From Citrobacter koseri ATCC BAA-895 (GTDB lineage: Bacteria > Pseudomonadota > Gammaproteobacteria > Enterobacterales > Enterobacteriaceae), in contig NC_009792.1 of NCBI RefSeq assembly GCF_000018045.1, forward strand, positions 682,001-746,000: a stretch of DNA of 64,000 bases, read 5' to 3'. A program made the position numbers and the translations under genes. The number at the start of each line of letters is the position of its first letter. Positions within the stretch are counted from its first letter, which is position 1. The notes beneath the pieces are model-generated. The model made no database searches. It worked only from the letters and a program-made list of their open reading frames with translations, and was not told the DNA's origin. Of the stretch, positions 1 through 7,840 are shown in pieces.

Positions 1-673
1 GAGTCTTGTCGTCGATCGCGCCCTGCGGCTTACGCACGTTGGCATTGCTGATGGCGCTGCGCACGTCATCCAGCGATACGCCCTGATTAAACAACGCCTG
101 CGGGTTAAGCCCCACGCGCACGGCGGGCAGCGAACTGCCGCCGACATCCACATCGCCGACGCCGTCAATTTGCGCGATTGTCTGCGCCAGCTGCGTTGAG
201 GCGAAGTCATACAGCTCTCCCTGCGACCAGGTGTCCGATGTGAGCGTCAGAATCATAATCGGCGCGTCGGACGGATTGGCTTTACGGTAGGTCGGGCGGC
301 TGGGCATCCCGCTGGGCAGCAGACTCTGTGCGGCATTAATTGCCGCCTGCACGTCACGCGCCGCGCCGTTGATATCGCGGTCAAAGTTAAACTGAAGAAT
401 AATTCGCGTGCTGCCCAGCGAGCTGCTGGAGGTCATCTCACTGACCCCCGCGATGCGTCCGAGCGAACGCTCCAGCGGCGTGGCGACCGACGACGCCATG
501 GTTTCCGGCGAAGCGCCCGGAAGCGATGCGCTCACCATAATGACCGGAAAATCCACCTGCGGCAGCGGGGCGACCGGCAATAACCGGAAACCCAGCACGC
601 CGCAGAGCGTAATGGCGATGGAGATTAAAATAGTCGCCACCGGGCGGTAAATGAAAAGGGCGAAAAATTTCAT
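1..673 (-). CDS. mdtC: MdtC, RND multidrug efflux pump subunit (C-terminus outside window)
   Basis: This is the inner-membrane RND transporter that pairs with MdtB and uses the proton gradient to export bile salts, novobiocin and similar compounds through MdtA and TolC. About 224 N-terminal residues are visible, opening MKFFALFIYRPVATILIS. They include the first transmembrane segment and the periplasmic porter domain (LPQVDFPVIMVSASLPGASPE). The ATG at 673-671 follows the mdtB stop (676-674) directly, so the two genes are translationally close. The gene runs off the left edge, so its end is a window effect and not a truncation. Confidence 0.95.
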   Translation of the reverse strand, partial: MKFFALFIYRPVATILISIAITLCGVLGFRLLPVAPLPQVDFPVIMVSASLPGASPETMASSVATPLERSLGRIAGVSEMTSSSSLGSTRIILQFNFDRDINGAARDVQAAINAAQSLLPSGMPSRPTYRKANPSDAPIMILTLTSDTWSQGELYDFASTQLAQTIAQIDGVGDVDVGGSSLPAVRVGLNPQALFNQGVSLDDVRSAISNANVRKPQGAIDDKT

Positions 674-3600
674 TTACGCCTCCTCTTCCTGGCGGGGGAA
701 GCGGCTTTTCACATACAGCGACAGGCGGTCAAACAGCAGATAGATGACGGGCGTGGTGAACAGGGTTAAGACCTGGCTGACCAGCAGGCCGCCTACCATG
801 CCAATCCCTAACGGGCGGCGTAATTCCGCGCCTGTGCCGGTACTTAACATCAATGGCAGTGCGCCTAACAGTGCCGCCAGCGTGGTCATCAGAATCGGGC
901 GGAAACGCAGCAAACAGGCCTGGAAAATCGCATCACGCGGTGCCATTCCCTGCTCGCGCTCGGCGGCCAGGGCGAAGTCGATCATCATGATAGCGTTCTT
1001 CTTCACAATGCCGATCAACAAAATGATCCCGATGATGGCAATCACGTCCAGTTCACTACCGGCAATCATGAGCGCCAGCAGCGCCCCGACGCCCGCCGTC
1101 GGCAGGGTGGAGAGGATCGTGATTGGATGGATAAAGCTTTCGTACAGCACGCCAAGCACGATATACATCGCCACCACTGCCGCCACGATCAGCCAGACGG
1201 TGCTGCCGAGCGCAGCCTGGAAGGCCAGCGTGCTGCCCTGGAACTGGGTGGTGATATCGACTGGCAGGTTGACCGTTTTCTCCGTGTCCAGAATGGCCTG
1301 TACCGCATCGCCGAGCGAATAATTATCCGGCACGTTAAACGAGAAGGTCGTTACCGGGAACTGATCCAGGTGATTAATGGAAAGCGGCGCGAAACGCTGC
1401 TCGATTTTGGCGATGGCGCTAAGCGGCACAATCCCGCCGTCGCTGCTGGTCAGACGGATGGTGTCCATTGCCGCCAGCCCCGGCGTGGTGTCGGTGTTAT
1501 GTTCCAGCACGACGCGATATTGATTCGCCTGGGTGTAGATGGTCGAAATCAGGCGCTGGCCAAAGGCGTTATACAGGGCGTTATCGACATCCGCCATGCT
1601 GATGCCAAGACGGCTGGCGCTGTCGCGGTCAACGTTCACATACGCCACCAGACCTTTGTCCTGCCAGTCGCTGCTGACGTCAGAAAGCTGCGGAAGCTGC
1701 TGGAGTTTTTCCATCAGCTGCGGCACCCAGGTGCTGAGCGCATCCAGTGAGGTGGCCTGTAGCGTAAACTGGTACTGCGTGCGGCTCACCTGAGTATCAA
1801 TGGTGAGATCCTGCGTTGGCTGGAGGTAGAGATCGACGCCGGGCACTTTCGCCACGGCGTGTTGCAGGCGGGCGATGACTTTCTGTACCCGATCGTCACG
1901 TTCATTCAGCGGCTTAAGGTTAATTTGCAGACGCGCGCTGTTCAGCGCCGGGTTGGTACCATCAACGCCGACAAAGGCGGTCAGGCTTTCTACCGCCGGG
2001 TCTTTTAAAATCACATCAGACACCTGGCGCTGGCGCTGGGCCATACTGGCGAACGAGCTGGATTGTGGAGCCTGCAATGTGCCCTGAATAATGCCGTTAT
2101 CCTGCACCGGGAAGAACCCTTTCGGGATAAAGACCCACAGCATGATGCTGAGAAGCAGGGTGCCGAGCGCCACGCTCAGCGTCAGCCACGGATGGTTGAG
2201 CACTTTTGCCAGCCACTGACCGTATTTCTCAATGACGCGATCAAACATTTTTTCCGCCGCGCGGGAGAAGCGGTTTTGCTTGCGCAGCGACGCCTGGCTG
2301 AGCATCCGGGCGCACATCATGGGCGTCAGGGTCAGCGACACGACGGCGGAGATCAGGATCGCTACCGCCAGCGTGACCGCAAATTCGCGGAACAAACGCC
2401 CGACGATATCGCCCATGAATAACAGCGGGATCAGTACCGCAATCAGCGAGAAGGTTAATGAAATAATGGTAAAGCCGATTTCGCCAGCGCCTTTGAGCGC
2501 CGCCGCCAGCGGTTTTTCCCCTTTCTCGATGTAACGCGAAATGTTCTCAATCACCACAATCGCGTCGTCCACGACGAAGCCGGTGGCGATGGTCAGCGCC
2601 ATTAGCGTCAGGTTATTGATCGAAAAATCGAGAAAGACCATTACCGCAAAAGTGCCGATCAGCGATAACGGCACGGCGACGCCCGGAATGATTGTGGCGG
2701 GGACATTACGCAGGAACAGGTAGATGATCATCACCACCAGCGCAATCGCCAGCATCAGTTCGAACTGGGTGTCGGTAACGGAAGCGCGAATGTTGGTGGT
2801 GCGATCCGACAGCACGGTGACATTGACCGATTTTGGCAGGCTTTCCGTAAGCTGCGGCAGCATCTGACGAATGCTGTCCGCCGTGGAGATAATGTTGGCG
2901 CCGGGCTGGCGCTGCACATTCATCACAATGGCCTGTTCTTTATTGGCCCACGCGCCGAGCCAGCTGTTTTCCGCGCCTTGTTCGACCGTTGCCACATCGC
3001 CCAGACGTACCGGCGCGCCGTTCTGCCAGGCGATGATTAACTGGCGATACTCATCGACAGACTGCATCTGATCGTTAGCAGAGAGCGTGACCGCGCGAGT
3101 TGGGCCATCAAGACTCCCTTTCGCCGAGTTGACGTTGGCGCTGGTGATGGCGGCGCGAACCGTCTCGCTGGTAAGCCCCAGCGCGGCAATCGCCTGCGCA
3201 TTCAGCTTCACACGCACGGCCGGGCGTTGGCCGCCGGACAGCGTGACCAGCCCTACGCCGGATACCTGGGAAATTTTCTGCGCCACCCGGGTTTCCACCA
3301 TGTCTTCCACCTGCGTCATGGGCATAGCGGTTGAGGTGACGGCCAGCGTCATGATCGGTGGATCTGCCGGGTTAACTTTGCTGTATACCGGCGGGTTAGG
3401 CAGATCGCTCGGCAGCAGGTTTGTGGCCGCGTTAATGGCGGCCTGTACTTCCTGCTCGGCGACATCCAGCGGCAGAGTCAGCTGGAACTGCAACGTTACA
3501 ACCGATGCGCCGCCGGAACTTTGCGACGACATCTGTTTCAGGCCGGACATTTGCCCGAACTGGCGTTCAAGCGGCGCGGTGACGGCGGAGGTCATCACAT

Positions 3601-3796
3601 CCGGGCTGGCGCCGGGGTAGAGCGTTACCACCTGAATGGTGGGGTAGTCCACCTCCGGCAATGCGGCGACGGGCAGGAAGCGGTAACCGATAATCCCGGC
3701 GAGTAAAATCGCCACCATCAGCAGCGTGGTCGCGACAGGGCGCATAATAAACAGGCGCGACGGGCCGCCTGTGCTGCTCGGAGGTAACACCTGCAT
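674..3796 (-). CDS. mdtB: MdtB, RND multidrug efflux pump subunit
   Basis: This 1040-residue RND inner-membrane transporter matches the usual MdtB length. It forms a mixed trimer with MdtC, and the complex works with the adaptor MdtA and outer-membrane TolC (family knowledge). Visible features are an N-terminal membrane segment after MQVLPPSSTGGPSRLFIMRP, a porter domain (LPEVDYPTIQVVTLYPGASP), a central membrane block with the acidic pair in ATGFVVDDAIVVIEN that is typical of RND proton relays, and a second membrane block near residues 860-1020. The ATG overlaps the last base of the mdtA stop (TGATG), which indicates translational coupling. Confidence 0.97.
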   Translation of the reverse strand: MQVLPPSSTGGPSRLFIMRPVATTLLMVAILLAGIIGYRFLPVAALPEVDYPTIQVVTLYPGASPDVMTSAVTAPLERQFGQMSGLKQMSSQSSGGASVVTLQFQLTLPLDVAEQEVQAAINAATNLLPSDLPNPPVYSKVNPADPPIMTLAVTSTAMPMTQVEDMVETRVAQKISQVSGVGLVTLSGGQRPAVRVKLNAQAIAALGLTSETVRAAITSANVNSAKGSLDGPTRAVTLSANDQMQSVDEYRQLIIAWQNGAPVRLGDVATVEQGAENSWLGAWANKEQAIVMNVQRQPGANIISTADSIRQMLPQLTESLPKSVNVTVLSDRTTNIRASVTDTQFELMLAIALVVMIIYLFLRNVPATIIPGVAVPLSLIGTFAVMVFLDFSINNLTLMALTIATGFVVDDAIVVIENISRYIEKGEKPLAAALKGAGEIGFTIISLTFSLIAVLIPLLFMGDIVGRLFREFAVTLAVAILISAVVSLTLTPMMCARMLSQASLRKQNRFSRAAEKMFDRVIEKYGQWLAKVLNHPWLTLSVALGTLLLSIMLWVFIPKGFFPVQDNGIIQGTLQAPQSSSFASMAQRQRQVSDVILKDPAVESLTAFVGVDGTNPALNSARLQINLKPLNERDDRVQKVIARLQHAVAKVPGVDLYLQPTQDLTIDTQVSRTQYQFTLQATSLDALSTWVPQLMEKLQQLPQLSDVSSDWQDKGLVAYVNVDRDSASRLGISMADVDNALYNAFGQRLISTIYTQANQYRVVLEHNTDTTPGLAAMDTIRLTSSDGGIVPLSAIAKIEQRFAPLSINHLDQFPVTTFSFNVPDNYSLGDAVQAILDTEKTVNLPVDITTQFQGSTLAFQAALGSTVWLIVAAVVAMYIVLGVLYESFIHPITILSTLPTAGVGALLALMIAGSELDVIAIIGIILLIGIVKKNAIMMIDFALAAEREQGMAPRDAIFQACLLRFRPILMTTLAALLGALPLMLSTGTGAELRRPLGIGMVGGLLVSQVLTLFTTPVIYLLFDRLSLYVKSRFPRQEEEA

Positions 3797-5043
3797 CAGG
3801 AGCGTACTCCTTTCTTACCGTATTCCCGATTCGTGGCTTTATCTTCTTTCGCCGCAGGCGCTTGCGCTTCCACCACTTCGACTTTCGCCCCGTCCGTCAG
3901 ACGATCGATCCCGTCCGTCACGACGCGATCGCCTGCCGACAGCCCGGCGCTGATTACCACGTTCTGACTGTCCTGAATACCCGGTTTAACCAGATGCTTG
4001 CTGACTTTGTTCTCATCATTTAGCACCCAGACAAAGTGGCCTTCGTTACCCATTTGTACGGCCGCTGTCGGTATCACCACCGCGTTTTGCTGCGTGTCGA
4101 CCAGCATGCGGGCGTTAACAAACTGGTTAGGGAACAGCGCGTCATCCTGGTTGTTAAAACGGGCTTTGATTTTGATGGTGCCGGTCGTGGCGTCGATTTG
4201 GTTGTCCAGGCTGAGCAGTACGCCGTCGCTTAATTTCTGTGAGTTAGTGCGATCCCAGGCTTCAACGGTCAATGTTTTGCCCGTTTTTTGCGCCTGTACG
4301 ACGGTGGCGATATCGCTTTCCGGCAAGGTAAAAATCAGATCGATTGGGTGCGTCTGGGTGATAACGACAATGCCTGTGGTATCGCCGCTGGAAATTTGAT
4401 TACCGACATCCACCTGTTTTAGCCCCACGCGACCCTCTACCGGTGCGGTGATGCGGCTCCAGTCAAGCTGCAACTGCGCGCTGGCGACGCTGGCTTCATC
4501 GGCCTTAATGGTGCCTTCTGTTTCGCTGACTAGCGCCTGTTGCGCGTCCAGCTCCTGGCGGGAGACAAGGTTGGTTTTCACCAGCTGTTGATAGCGTGCT
4601 AAATCGCGACGGGCATTCGCCAGCGTGGCTTTGTCTTTCGCGAGCTGCCCCTGCGCTTGCGCTAAGGCGACTTTAAACTGGCTGGGATCGATTTCCGCCA
4701 GCAGATCGCCTGCTTTGACCTGTTGTCCTTCCTGGAAGTGCAGCGCCATCAGTTGACCATCCACGCGGCTGCGTACCGTGACGGTATTGGCGGCAGCGAT
4801 CGTGCCCAGCCCGGTCAGATAGCGTGGTACGGCTTGTTCCGTTGCGGTGGCCGCCTGAACCGGCGCCAGCGGGCCGGAACGCATGCCGCGACGTCCTGCG
4901 CCAGCCTGACGTTGCGCATGTTCGTTAGCGCCCGGCGCATTCCCCTGGGTTTCGCTGCGACTATGCCAGAACTCGTACACGGCAATGGCCGCCACAACGA
5001 CCACGATTGCTATCACCCAGCGGGATTTTTTACTGCCTTTCAT
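3796..5043 (-). CDS. mdtA: MdtA, periplasmic adaptor of the MdtABC efflux pump
   Basis: This is the membrane fusion protein linking the MdtBC transporter to TolC. Starting at the ATG at 5043-5041 (MKGSKKSRW) gives 415 residues, the usual length. The longer frame reaching 5184 adds about 47 residues with no homologous look and is rejected. A hydrophobic N-terminal segment (WVIAIVVVVAAIAVYEF) anchors or exports the protein. It is followed by a lipoyl-like half motif (VRSRVDGQLMALHFQEGQQV), a long alpha-helical hairpin (residues about 120-190) and beta-barrel domains. It is first in the mdtABC operon, and a BaeR-like site lies upstream. Confidence 0.96.
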   Translation of the reverse strand: MKGSKKSRWVIAIVVVVAAIAVYEFWHSRSETQGNAPGANEHAQRQAGAGRRGMRSGPLAPVQAATATEQAVPRYLTGLGTIAAANTVTVRSRVDGQLMALHFQEGQQVKAGDLLAEIDPSQFKVALAQAQGQLAKDKATLANARRDLARYQQLVKTNLVSRQELDAQQALVSETEGTIKADEASVASAQLQLDWSRITAPVEGRVGLKQVDVGNQISSGDTTGIVVITQTHPIDLIFTLPESDIATVVQAQKTGKTLTVEAWDRTNSQKLSDGVLLSLDNQIDATTGTIKIKARFNNQDDALFPNQFVNARMLVDTQQNAVVIPTAAVQMGNEGHFVWVLNDENKVSKHLVKPGIQDSQNVVISAGLSAGDRVVTDGIDRLTDGAKVEVVEAQAPAAKEDKATNREYGKKGVRS

Positions 5044-5096
5044 CGTTATAAGTTTCTCATCCTGAAACGTTTCGCGGAATGATACTAGTTTAGTCA

Positions 5097-5114
5097 TCCA
5101 TAACGGGAGAAAAA
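5097..5114 (-). promoter_or_regulatory. Candidate BaeR-binding site upstream of mdtA
   Basis: Read on the minus strand the site is TTTTTCTCCCGTTATGGA. The BaeR box I recall for E. coli mdtA is TTTTTCTCCATDATTGGC, and 13 of 18 positions agree, including the TTTTTCTCC half. It lies about 54 bp upstream of the mdtA start. Activation by the BaeSR envelope-stress system is established for this operon; occupancy of this exact site is inferred. Confidence 0.5.
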
Positions 5115-5282
5115 TGGAGGAATTATGAAACACTGTCTGGATTCGTCTGAATGACGTCGGCCTTTGCGAGGCGTTACGCAACAATCACCCATGAAAAACA
5201 CGGATATTTACTCTTACGTTAGAGTGGCGGCACGGCAAAAAAAGGAGGTAAGCCACAGCTTTCAGCAGGACGCTGGAACGGG

Positions 5283-5421
5283 AAAGCCCCTCCCGAGGAA
5301 GGGGCCAAAATAAGGAAAGGGTTATGATGAAGTGCGTCATCATACTGGTGATACTCTTAGTGATTAGCTTTCAGACTTACTAAGACACCAGGGGGAGGGG
5401 AAACCCTCCCTAACCCTCACT
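5283..5421 (-). ncRNA. sib: Sib antisense RNA (antitoxin of Ibs)
   Basis: The minus strand from about 5421 to 5283 reads as a Sib-family RNA of roughly 140 nt. It begins with GA/GG-rich sequence (GTGAGGGTTAGGGAGGG), is fully complementary to the ibs coding region and ends in the hairpin GCCCCTTCCTCGGGAGGGGC followed by UUU, as I recall for E. coli SibC. Sib RNAs are constitutive antisense repressors of the ibs toxin mRNA. The 3' end is well defined by the terminator; the 5' end is estimated by analogy. Confidence 0.8.
5324..5383 (+). CDS. ibs: Ibs small hydrophobic toxin (19 aa)
   Basis: The frame ATGATGAAGTGC...TAC-TAA encodes a 19-residue peptide, MMKCVIILVILLVISFQTY. It matches the Ibs family pattern (MM-K/R-xVIIL-hydrophobic-ISF-x-x-Y), in which the peptides insert in the inner membrane and depolarise it when overproduced. 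A purine-rich ribosome site (AAGGAAAGG) precedes the start. The gene lies between yegD and mdtA and is wholly covered by the antisense Sib RNA, so the pair is a type I toxin-antitoxin module. It is too short for ordinary gene finders. E. coli has tandem sib copies in the corresponding region; only one is seen here. Confidence 0.85.
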   Translation: MMKCVIILVILLVISFQTY

Positions 5422-5482
5422 CCTGAAAATAAGCCACAGCAAAAATAATGTCAATCTGCAAGCCGCTCAGCTTGCGAGGCGG

Positions 5483-6835
5483 TTAACGAAATACGACGTC
5501 CGCCCAGCGCGCAAGACCGGCGGTGACGGAGCCGAAGTCATCGCCGCCAGCAATCGGAATGCCCGGCAACTGCTCCGCCAACGCGTTTTTGATCAGCGGT
5601 GAGCGTGCGCTGCCGCCGGTCAGATAGATGACATCCGGTTTTTCCTGCGCATTGTCCAGCGCCAGTTGTACCTGCTCCAGTATACGCGCCAGCGGCTGGC
5701 TCAGCGCGGCTTCCAGCCCCTGCTGACTGACAGACGTCGCCAGCTCATCGCTGATAAACGGCAGCGTGGTGAGGATATCGGGCTGCCCGGACAGGGCGAT
5801 TTTGCTCTCCTCCGCGCTGCGTACCAGACGATAACTGAGGCGCTGACGCCAGACTTTAAGCAGCAGCGCGACTTTATCCGCATCGCGGGCGTCCCGAACC
5901 AGCTCGTTGAGCAGGCGACCGTTGGCGCTGCTGTAGAAATCGCTCTGTGCGGGAACATCATTGATCGCGACAGCGTTCCACCACGGCAGAACCGGCAATG
6001 CGATGCCTTTTTCGGTTTCGCCGCCCATGCCCAGCAACGGCATCAGGTGTTTAAACGCCAGCGCGATGTCCAGGTCGTTACCGCCCACGCGACAGCCGCT
6101 GTGCCCGAGCAGGCTGGAGGCGCGGTCAGCGCGCTGATGCCACTGCGGCCCCATCAGCAGCAATGAACAGTCGGTCGTCCCGCCGCCAATATCCACCACC
6201 AGTACGCGCTTCTCTTCCTGCAACGTGGCTTCATAATCCAGACCCGCCGCAACCGGTTCAAACTGGAAGACGACATCCTGAAAACCGGCGCGTTTTGCCG
6301 CGCGTTCCAGAATGCCTTGCGCCTGGCGGTTAGCCTCATCGCCACCCAGCCCCTGAAAGTTAATTGGTCGACCAATCACCGCCTGTGTGATGCTTTCCGG
6401 CAACTGCGTTTGCGCCATATGACGGATGTGCAACATCATCGCGCAAACCAGATCCTCAAACAGCGCAACCTGCTGCGGTTTTAGGCCGTTAGCGCCGAGG
6501 AAGGATTTTGGCGATTTAACGAAGTAAACCTCTTCCGGGTCGTCAATGTAGTGGCTCAGCGAAGCCAGCCCGAACTGCACGCTGCCTGCGCCGACCTCAA
6601 TATCTTCTTCACGGTTGTAGCGCATTGCGCGCCGCAACAGCGCCTGCGTTTCGTCATCCGTCGCCGAAACCGCGTGATGGCGGTACAGCCACTCGCTGAC
6701 GGCTTCACGCGTCGGGGCGCAAAGCATTGAGGGCAACAGCGTGCTGTTATTTTCCATTTTTAGCAACTGCGGTTGCCCGTCGCGCATGACGGCAACGGAA
6801 CAGTTTGCCGTGCCGTAGTCAAAACCAATAAACAC
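5483..6835 (-). CDS. yegD: YegD, Hsp70/actin-like ATPase
   Basis: This DnaK-like protein of the Hsp70/actin ATPase fold has no settled cellular role. The nucleotide-binding motifs are clear: FIGFDYGTANCSVAV near the N-terminus (phosphate 1), VLVVDIGGGTTDCSLLL (phosphate 2, about residue 200) and VIYLTGGSARSPLI near residue 400 (adenosine motif). The C-terminal substrate-binding domain of true Hsp70s is absent. I chose the GTG at 6835-6833, giving 450 residues as in E. coli, with GGGGA about 8 bases upstream. An in-frame ATG lies at 6850-6848, overlapping that ribosome site. It is monocistronic and divergent from alkA. Confidence 0.9.
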   Translation of the reverse strand: MFIGFDYGTANCSVAVMRDGQPQLLKMENNSTLLPSMLCAPTREAVSEWLYRHHAVSATDDETQALLRRAMRYNREEDIEVGAGSVQFGLASLSHYIDDPEEVYFVKSPKSFLGANGLKPQQVALFEDLVCAMMLHIRHMAQTQLPESITQAVIGRPINFQGLGGDEANRQAQGILERAAKRAGFQDVVFQFEPVAAGLDYEATLQEEKRVLVVDIGGGTTDCSLLLMGPQWHQRADRASSLLGHSGCRVGGNDLDIALAFKHLMPLLGMGGETEKGIALPVLPWWNAVAINDVPAQSDFYSSANGRLLNELVRDARDADKVALLLKVWRQRLSYRLVRSAEESKIALSGQPDILTTLPFISDELATSVSQQGLEAALSQPLARILEQVQLALDNAQEKPDVIYLTGGSARSPLIKNALAEQLPGIPIAGGDDFGSVTAGLARWADVVFR

Positions 6836-6970
6836 CTTAATAATCCCCATGCCAGTGAAGAAGGGGCGTGACTTTAACGAAATGTTGTAATCCCGACAAC
6901 TGGAATATGAAAGCAAGGCGCGGCGTTTGAATAGCGTTTATGCTGAAGGAGAATAAAAACAGGAGTCGCA

Positions 6971-7840
6971 ATGTATATCCTAAGCTGGCAGCCGCCTTAT
7001 GACTGGTCCTGGATGTTGGGTTTTCTCGCCGCGCGTGCGGTGAGCGGCGTCGAAACGGTTGAGCCCGCGCGTTACGTTCGCAGTCTGGCGACGGGAGAAC
7101 ATCGGGGACTGATCGCCGTTGTACCGGAGCACCAGACGCATACGCTGCGCGTAACCCTGAGCGCGGGCTTGTTGCCCGTCGCCGAAGAATGTCTGGCAAA
7201 AATTGAACGCCTGTTCGATCTGCGCTGTAACCCCGATCAGATTGCCGACGCGCTCGGCAGTCTGGGGGCTGCGCGACCGGGATTGCGCCTGCCCGGCTCG
7301 GTGGATGCCTTCGAACAGGGCGTAAGGGCGATACTCGGGCAACTGGTCAGCGTGGCGATGGCGGCAAAGCTGACGGCGAAAGTCGCCCGTTGTTATGGCG
7401 ATGTGCTTGCCGATGCGCCGGAGTATGTCTGTTTCCCCACGCCGCAAACGCTGGCGGCGGCGGACCCATTCGCGCTTAAAGCACTGGGGATGCCGCTTAA
7501 ACGCGCAGAAGCGCTGATCCATCTGGCGCGTGCGACGCTGGATGGAACGTTAGAGACGTCCGCGCCGCCGGATATTGCGCTGGGGGTGAAAAACCTGCAA
7601 ACCTTTCCTGGGATTGGGCGCTGGACGGCCAACTACTTCGCGCTGCGCGGCTGGCAGGCGAAAGATATCTTTTTGCCGGATGATTATCTGATTAAACAGC
7701 GGTTTTCGGGAATGACGCCCGCGCAAATCCGCCGTTATGCGGAGCGCTGGAAACCCTGGCGTTCCTACGCGTTGCTGCATATCTGGTATACGGATGGCTG
7801 GCAGCCGTCAGTTGATGGCGAAATAACTGGTGTTCAGTAA
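6971..7840 (+). CDS. alkA: AlkA, 3-methyladenine DNA glycosylase II
   Basis: This base-excision repair glycosylase removes 3-methyladenine and other alkylated bases from DNA in the cytoplasm. At 289 residues it is slightly longer than the 282-residue E. coli enzyme because of a different C-terminal tail (QPSVDGEITGVQ). The helix-hairpin-helix with its Gly/Pro-rich loop is visible (LQTFPGIGRWTANYFALRGW), as is the catalytic aspartate at residue 238 in LPDDYLIKQRF. E. coli alkA is induced by methylated Ada; I could not fix an Ada box here. The last 33 bases overlap the 3' end of convergent dgcE. Confidence 0.96.
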   Translation: MYILSWQPPYDWSWMLGFLAARAVSGVETVEPARYVRSLATGEHRGLIAVVPEHQTHTLRVTLSAGLLPVAEECLAKIERLFDLRCNPDQIADALGSLGAARPGLRLPGSVDAFEQGVRAILGQLVSVAMAAKLTAKVARCYGDVLADAPEYVCFPTPQTLAAADPFALKALGMPLKRAEALIHLARATLDGTLETSAPPDIALGVKNLQTFPGIGRWTANYFALRGWQAKDIFLPDDYLIKQRFSGMTPAQIRRYAERWKPWRSYALLHIWYTDGWQPSVDGEITGVQ

